From: Halolacustris sp051744345
GTDB taxonomy: Bacteria; Actinomycetota; Humimicrobiia; Humimicrobiales; Humimicrobiaceae
DNA length: 9,835 nucleotides
Reading direction: 5' to 3'
Assembly (NCBI GenBank): GCA_051744345.1
Contig: JBNJCW010000068.1
Span: 1 to 9,835 of the forward strand
The translations under genes and the position numbers were made by a program. Position 1 is the first letter of the stretch, and the number at the start of each line of letters is the position of its first letter. This document shows positions 6,629-9,835 of this stretch, one piece after another. The notes beneath the pieces are model-generated. The model was not told the DNA's origin. It searched no databases and saw only the letters and a list, made by a program, of their open reading frames with translations.

Positions 6629-7756
6629 GTATATAGCCAATATATTTTCAGTGGGGGTATCATTGGTAATATAATGGGAAGGTCCCAGTATCAGTCCTCC
6701 CTGGCCATCAAACATGTCCTTTATGGAAACAACCTTTTCCCTTACCTGGGAAGGGGCAGCCCGGGGTAAAAAACCCTGTATGTCAAGGCCTCCGTGGAAA
6801 CAAAGGTCCTTGCCGTACTCCTTTTTAAGGCCATCTAGTTCCATATCCCTTGCAGATGTCTGCACCGGGTCCAGTATATCCACCCCCATCTCAATCAAAT
6901 CAGGCAGCACTGCCCTGCAGTTTCCGCAAATATGGAAACATACCAAAAGATCATATTTTTTAGCTATCTCAATTATTTTTTCATCCCAGGGCTTATAGTA
7001 TTTTCTCCAAAGCTCAGGGGAGAGCATCAACCCCTCCTGGCTGGCAAAATCATCCCAGATTCCGTAAAGGTCAATCTTTTTCCCGATGCTTTCCAGGTTC
7101 CTCTTACAGAAAGCTACCATAAATTCACCTATATTGCCGATCAAAGCCTGAGCATATTCCTGATTGGTTACAAGATCCATCAGCATATTATCCATACCCC
7201 TCATGTATATAGAGGTCATGAATATGCTGTTAAGGCAGCTTGTATTAAGAAAATATTTATCTGAAGGCTTCAGGTCTTCCAGCCTTATATCTTCCTGCTC
7301 ATCTTCGCTGCTGTAAGCTACCTGTTCTGAATTATTCTTATACACCCCAAAATCAAACCACTCAAGCCTTGGATAGGGATAGTTTCTTACATCATCCAGC
7401 TCATCCTTATCTGCCAGAGGGGGGTTTTTGGAAAAAACGATATCCCTGTTTCCTCCGGCCTCAATCTCCACCGGCTTAATGCCCCAGATATAAAAACGGT
7501 TAATTTCAAACAGAGTACCGAAATCGGGGCCAATGTATTTGGGAAAATAGGTGGTAAAGCCACCCAGGGTTTCCCCGTCCGAGTAGTTGTCGGCACCTAT
7601 AAGCCGGGTAAGTTCTTCCCATTGGGATTCAACGTCACCCAAGCCGAAATAATCAGCGAGCCTCTTATTCACAGGGGGTTCCCCTCTGTACATGGTAGGC
7701 ACTCTAACCGGTTTATGGTCTATTGCATCCCGGAGCAGTTTCTTTTTATCTTCCAT
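6623..7756 (-). CDS. Uroporphyrinogen decarboxylase (URO-D)-family protein
   Basis: 377-residue member of the URO-D/MtaA superfamily, a TIM barrel used by haem-pathway decarboxylases and by cobalamin- or corrinoid-dependent methyltransferases. Recognisable parts are DDFASQEGLMLSPELW (235-250) with the following KYYKPW, the metal-site block FHICGN (274-279; His275 and Cys277), DILDPVQ (293-299), HGGLDIQ (321-327) and the C-terminal GPSHYITNDTPTENI (358-372). In MtaA/MtbA enzymes a third Cys ligand lies in that last block; here the position holds His361. It is unlikely to be the haem enzyme HemE, being longer, without the usual HemE N-terminal motif, and inside a sugar operon. Its ATG shares one base with the TAA of the upstream NagB-like gene (TAATG), so translation is coupled. 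Relatives are often found in sugar-utilisation clusters of anaerobes with no proven role; methyl transfer or demethylation of a substrate is a guess. Confidence 0.85.
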   Translation of the reverse strand: MEDKKKLLRDAIDHKPVRVPTMYRGEPPVNKRLADYFGLGDVESQWEELTRLIGADNYSDGETLGGFTTYFPKYIGPDFGTLFEINRFYIWGIKPVEIEAGGNRDIVFSKNPPLADKDELDDVRNYPYPRLEWFDFGVYKNNSEQVAYSSEDEQEDIRLEDLKPSDKYFLNTSCLNSIFMTSIYMRGMDNMLMDLVTNQEYAQALIGNIGEFMVAFCKRNLESIGKKIDLYGIWDDFASQEGLMLSPELWRKYYKPWDEKIIEIAKKYDLLVCFHICGNCRAVLPDLIEMGVDILDPVQTSARDMELDGLKKEYGKDLCFHGGLDIQGFLPRAAPSQVREKVVSIKDMFDGQGGLILGPSHYITNDTPTENILAIYR

Positions 7757-8670
7757 TACTTTGGAGCCACCTTTATGGGGCTGGCTGTAATCTCATCTGC
7801 TACAAACAGCACAGCTTCTCTAGCATTGGAATGCAGCTGCAGAAGGGTTGCCGGCCTGTCCAGTGTGGGAGGGTGCATGCAGGCAATCCTAAAAGATGCC
7901 AGCTGCCAGTTGAGGTCGCCGCCGTCACAATAGATTTCAATCCTTTTAGCCTCGATTATGGGCTTCATCCCTATGGTTGCCGCTTTGGGGGGAAGCCCGT
8001 AACAGTTTCCTCCAATGCCGCACAGGCTGTTTATAACGAAGGTATCGGAGTTTAGCTCCACTACCCTGTTTTTGGAATTTAGGAATTTTTCTATGCTCAT
8101 CCTGCGGTAATAGGTATCATAGGGCTCGTTGAATGCGATATGGCCGTGGTAGCCCAGCCCGCCGTAGCATACATCTATCCCTCCCAGCTGCTCAATTTTA
8201 TCTGTGCCCCAGTCCAGATTTGCAGGATCGGGAAATATTATATTCTCATCCTTTAGACCCAGACTTTTATCAAGCCGGCCAAACAGGGCCTCCTTCATAT
8301 AGCCCCTAAAGCTCATGGGATTGTCCTCAGCTATAAGCCTTCCCTCCCAGTCCAGGTACTCATCCATAAAAAATATCCACAGCCTGGAAAGATCCACCTG
8401 CTCGCTGTTTAGTATATCGGCCAGCATGGGATACTGGGGGGTTGGGCCTACCGGAAGTATCATCCTGGTATCCTGGCCCTTTCTGTTGTTTGCAATGACT
8501 GTATCTGCAATGGAACGGGCCATCTTTTTGTAGACTGAATGCTGGTCTTTTACTATATCAACCCCTACATTGGCCCATTTTCCTATATCTTCAGAGGGCA
8601 TAGACATAATTTTTTCAAAGTCCTCATCACTTACTGTCTGATGGGTAACTATACCCTTAAAACTGCCCAT
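7756..8670 (-). CDS. NagB-like glucosamine-6-phosphate deaminase/isomerase homologue
   Basis: 304 residues, about 40 longer than typical NagB (around 266), with the extra length mostly at the N-terminus. Family landmarks in order: phosphate loop ILPVGPTPQY (71-80; PTGGTP in NagB), FFMDEYLDW (100-108) with Asp103 matching the catalytic base Asp72 of E. coli NagB, GGLGYHGHIAFNEP (170-183), and PPKAATIGMKPIIEA (227-241). His177 and Glu182 match NagB His143 and Glu148, but Asp141 of the NagB catalytic triad is replaced by His175. It may therefore be an isomerase or deaminase acting on a related sugar phosphate rather than standard NagB. The start has an excellent AAGGAGG at 8677-8683, six bases away. 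It lies between the Gfo/Idh/MocA gene and the UroD-like gene, and its stop overlaps the next start. Cytoplasmic; no signal peptide. Confidence 0.88.
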   Translation of the reverse strand: MGSFKGIVTHQTVSDEDFEKIMSMPSEDIGKWANVGVDIVKDQHSVYKKMARSIADTVIANNRKGQDTRMILPVGPTPQYPMLADILNSEQVDLSRLWIFFMDEYLDWEGRLIAEDNPMSFRGYMKEALFGRLDKSLGLKDENIIFPDPANLDWGTDKIEQLGGIDVCYGGLGYHGHIAFNEPYDTYYRRMSIEKFLNSKNRVVELNSDTFVINSLCGIGGNCYGLPPKAATIGMKPIIEAKRIEIYCDGGDLNWQLASFRIACMHPPTLDRPATLLQLHSNAREAVLFVADEITASPIKVAPK

Positions 8671-8676
8671 TTCTTT

Positions 8677-8683
8677 CCTCCTT
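8677..8683 (-). promoter_or_regulatory. Strong Shine-Dalgarno site for the NagB-like gene
   Basis: AAGGAGG on the minus strand, six bases before the ATG at 8668-8670. It is the strongest ribosome site in the window and fixes the start codon of the NagB-like protein. Confidence 0.7.
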
Positions 8684-8691
8684 GCATACTC

Positions 8692-9708
8692 CTAAAATTT
8701 TACCACATTCTTGTTTTTTGCCGAATCAACTGCTGCCAGAGCAAGCTCCAGGGCCAACCTGCCGTCACTAAAGGTAGCCTTTTCTACCGGTTTTTGGTTA
8801 TGGGTACAGTCAACAAAATACCCACACTCCAGCTGGTAAGCATCTGTTTTATCTACTTCCAGCTCCTCTGTGGAGCCATCCGGCCTATACACAGTTACCT
8901 TGGCTGCCTGCACCCTCTGCTCTATATTTTTTCCTGCCCTAAATACCCATTCAATGGTACCTTCAGTGCACAGTATCCTGAACACCATGGTAAAGGGGAA
9001 AGCGCCCTTAAATGCCCAGCCGCCTTCAGCAGAAGCTGCTACTCCGCTCCCGAATTCCATATTGGTGACTATATGTACCAGTCCCCCATGCTCTATATTC
9101 TCGGGGTTATATACCCCCTGAGCACTAACCAGTTTTGGCCTGCCAAACAGCCAGATCAAATAATCCAGATCATGTATGTGCAGGTCCACTGCCGCTCCCC
9201 CGCTGTACCTTTCTTCCATGCCCCAGTTGTCCTGGTGCCAGTCGGGAGTAACCGCCAGCCTCTGGCAGTAACCGTAAAGGGGTTTTCCCAGCTGGCCGGA
9301 CTGGATTACTTCTTTTGCCTTTATATACTCCGGCCAGAATCTTATGACATGGCCTACCATACCCTCTACATTATTTGCCTCTACTGCCTCTATCATCCGA
9401 TCCGCCTCATCCAGGGACAGGGCCATGGGTTTTTCGCAGAATACATTTTTGCCGGCATCAGCAGCTTTGGTGGTAAGCTCTGCATGCAGGAAGGTAGGCA
9501 CACAGATGTCTACATTGTCAACATCTTCTTTCAGCAAGCACTCATCAATATCGCTGTAGTATGCTGCCCCGTGCTGGGAAGAAAGCTCCCTGCCTTTATC
9601 TTTAACCTTATCCACCACAGCAACCACATTGGCATCATCTATCTGCTTGTAGGAATCAGAGTGTATCTTTCCAATAAACCCGGCGCCTACGATTGCAATA
9701 TTTACCAT
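8692..9708 (-). CDS. Gfo/Idh/MocA-family NAD(P)-dependent sugar oxidoreductase
   Basis: 338-residue dehydrogenase, usual length for the family. The Rossmann fold opens with VGAGFIG (7-13). FCEKPMAL (90-97) carries the family EKP motif with catalytic Lys93. GGAAVDLHIHDLD (170-182) supplies Asp175 and His179, corresponding to the Asp and His of the catalytic triad in inositol 2-dehydrogenase (IolG), so all catalytic residues are present. The likely reaction is NAD(P)-linked oxidation of a hydroxyl of a sugar, cyclitol or sugar acid; the exact substrate is not evident. AAAGGTG eight bases upstream supports the start. It follows the isomerase-like gene by 19 bases and precedes the NagB-like gene by 21 bases, all in the same direction. 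Oxidoreductase plus TIM-barrel isomerase is a common pairing in inositol-type and rare-sugar catabolism, which suggests the pathway handles a modified sugar. Confidence 0.92.
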   Translation of the reverse strand: MVNIAIVGAGFIGKIHSDSYKQIDDANVVAVVDKVKDKGRELSSQHGAAYYSDIDECLLKEDVDNVDICVPTFLHAELTTKAADAGKNVFCEKPMALSLDEADRMIEAVEANNVEGMVGHVIRFWPEYIKAKEVIQSGQLGKPLYGYCQRLAVTPDWHQDNWGMEERYSGGAAVDLHIHDLDYLIWLFGRPKLVSAQGVYNPENIEHGGLVHIVTNMEFGSGVAASAEGGWAFKGAFPFTMVFRILCTEGTIEWVFRAGKNIEQRVQAAKVTVYRPDGSTEELEVDKTDAYQLECGYFVDCTHNQKPVEKATFSDGRLALELALAAVDSAKNKNVVKF

Positions 9709-9727
9709 TTTTCACACACCTTTCTTT

Positions 9728-9835
9728 TTATAGGTACCCGCGGCCTTTTAAGAAATCAAATGACCTGGCTACCGCATCATTTATCTCTTCCAAGCTGTGC
9801 TCTTTTCCGTCAAATTCAATCTCTACATCTATGGG
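9728..9835 (-). CDS. C-terminal fragment of a probable TIM-barrel sugar-phosphate isomerase/epimerase
   Basis: Only the last 35 codons lie in the window; the gene begins beyond the right edge. The fragment reads PIDVEIEFDGKEHSLEEIND, then AVARSFDFLKGRGYL and a TAA. A buried beta strand ending in VEIE, followed by a helix that ends in a hydrophobic FL close to the C-terminus, is how many xylose-isomerase-like TIM-barrel proteins (IolE/IolH, sugar-phosphate isomerase/epimerase, AP endonuclease family 2) finish. The partnership with a Gfo/Idh/MocA oxidoreductase 19 bases downstream supports this. A different enzyme cannot be ruled out from 35 residues. It is the first visible gene of the five-gene operon. 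Confidence 0.55.
   Translation of the reverse strand, partial: PIDVEIEFDGKEHSLEEINDAVARSFDFLKGRGYL

Noticed and set aside
1..9835. CRISPR array, rRNA or prophage genes
   Set aside because: No regularly spaced repeats, no rRNA-like conserved blocks and no phage structural or integrase genes were seen on either strand.

Overview
The window looks like a piece of chromosome from an uncultivated or poorly known anaerobic, low-to-medium-GC bacterium. Codon use is rich in ATA and AGG, Shine-Dalgarno sites are clear, and it carries a compact sugar-acquisition operon containing a uroporphyrinogen-decarboxylase-like protein. No ribosomal RNA or phylogenetic marker is present, so a Firmicutes, Atribacterota or deep Actinomycetota origin is only a low-confidence guess.

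Layout, left to right. (1) About 1-272, minus: a decayed, unrecognised gene with an internal TAG and a frameshift, running off the left edge. It is followed by an inverted-repeat region at 290-332. (2) 347-3734, minus: a two-gene unit with overlapping reading frames. The first gene is a TPR-SNF2/HepA-type ATPase; the second is an unrecognised 352-residue protein with a long charged coiled coil and a C-terminal eight-ligand zinc site spaced almost exactly like a C3HC4 RING finger. (3) 3735-4182: AT-rich DNA without a convincing gene. (4) About 4183-4749, plus: remains of an IS91-type HUH transposase with a large internal deletion, two frame changes and a lost tyrosine motif. (5) 4944-5609, plus: an intact VapBC toxin-antitoxin cassette with a recognisable promoter and repeats in its control region. 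(6) 5669-9835, minus: five co-directional, tightly packed genes, read from the right edge: C-terminus of a probable TIM-barrel sugar-phosphate isomerase/epimerase, Gfo/Idh/MocA oxidoreductase, NagB-like aldose/ketose deaminase-isomerase, UroD-family protein, and BadF/BadG/NAGK-type sugar kinase. A hairpin at 5633-5668 separates it from vapC.

How the genes work together. The right half is a catabolic operon, probably for an amino sugar or modified sugar: oxidoreductase and isomerase reshape the sugar ring, the kinase phosphorylates it, and the NagB-like enzyme isomerises or deaminates the phosphate. The UroD-family member is the odd one out. The left half is accessory DNA (transposon remains, toxin-antitoxin, pseudogene) around the SNF2 plus RING-like pair. 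That pair is the best candidate in the window for an undescribed functional unit; its role cannot be read from sequence alone.
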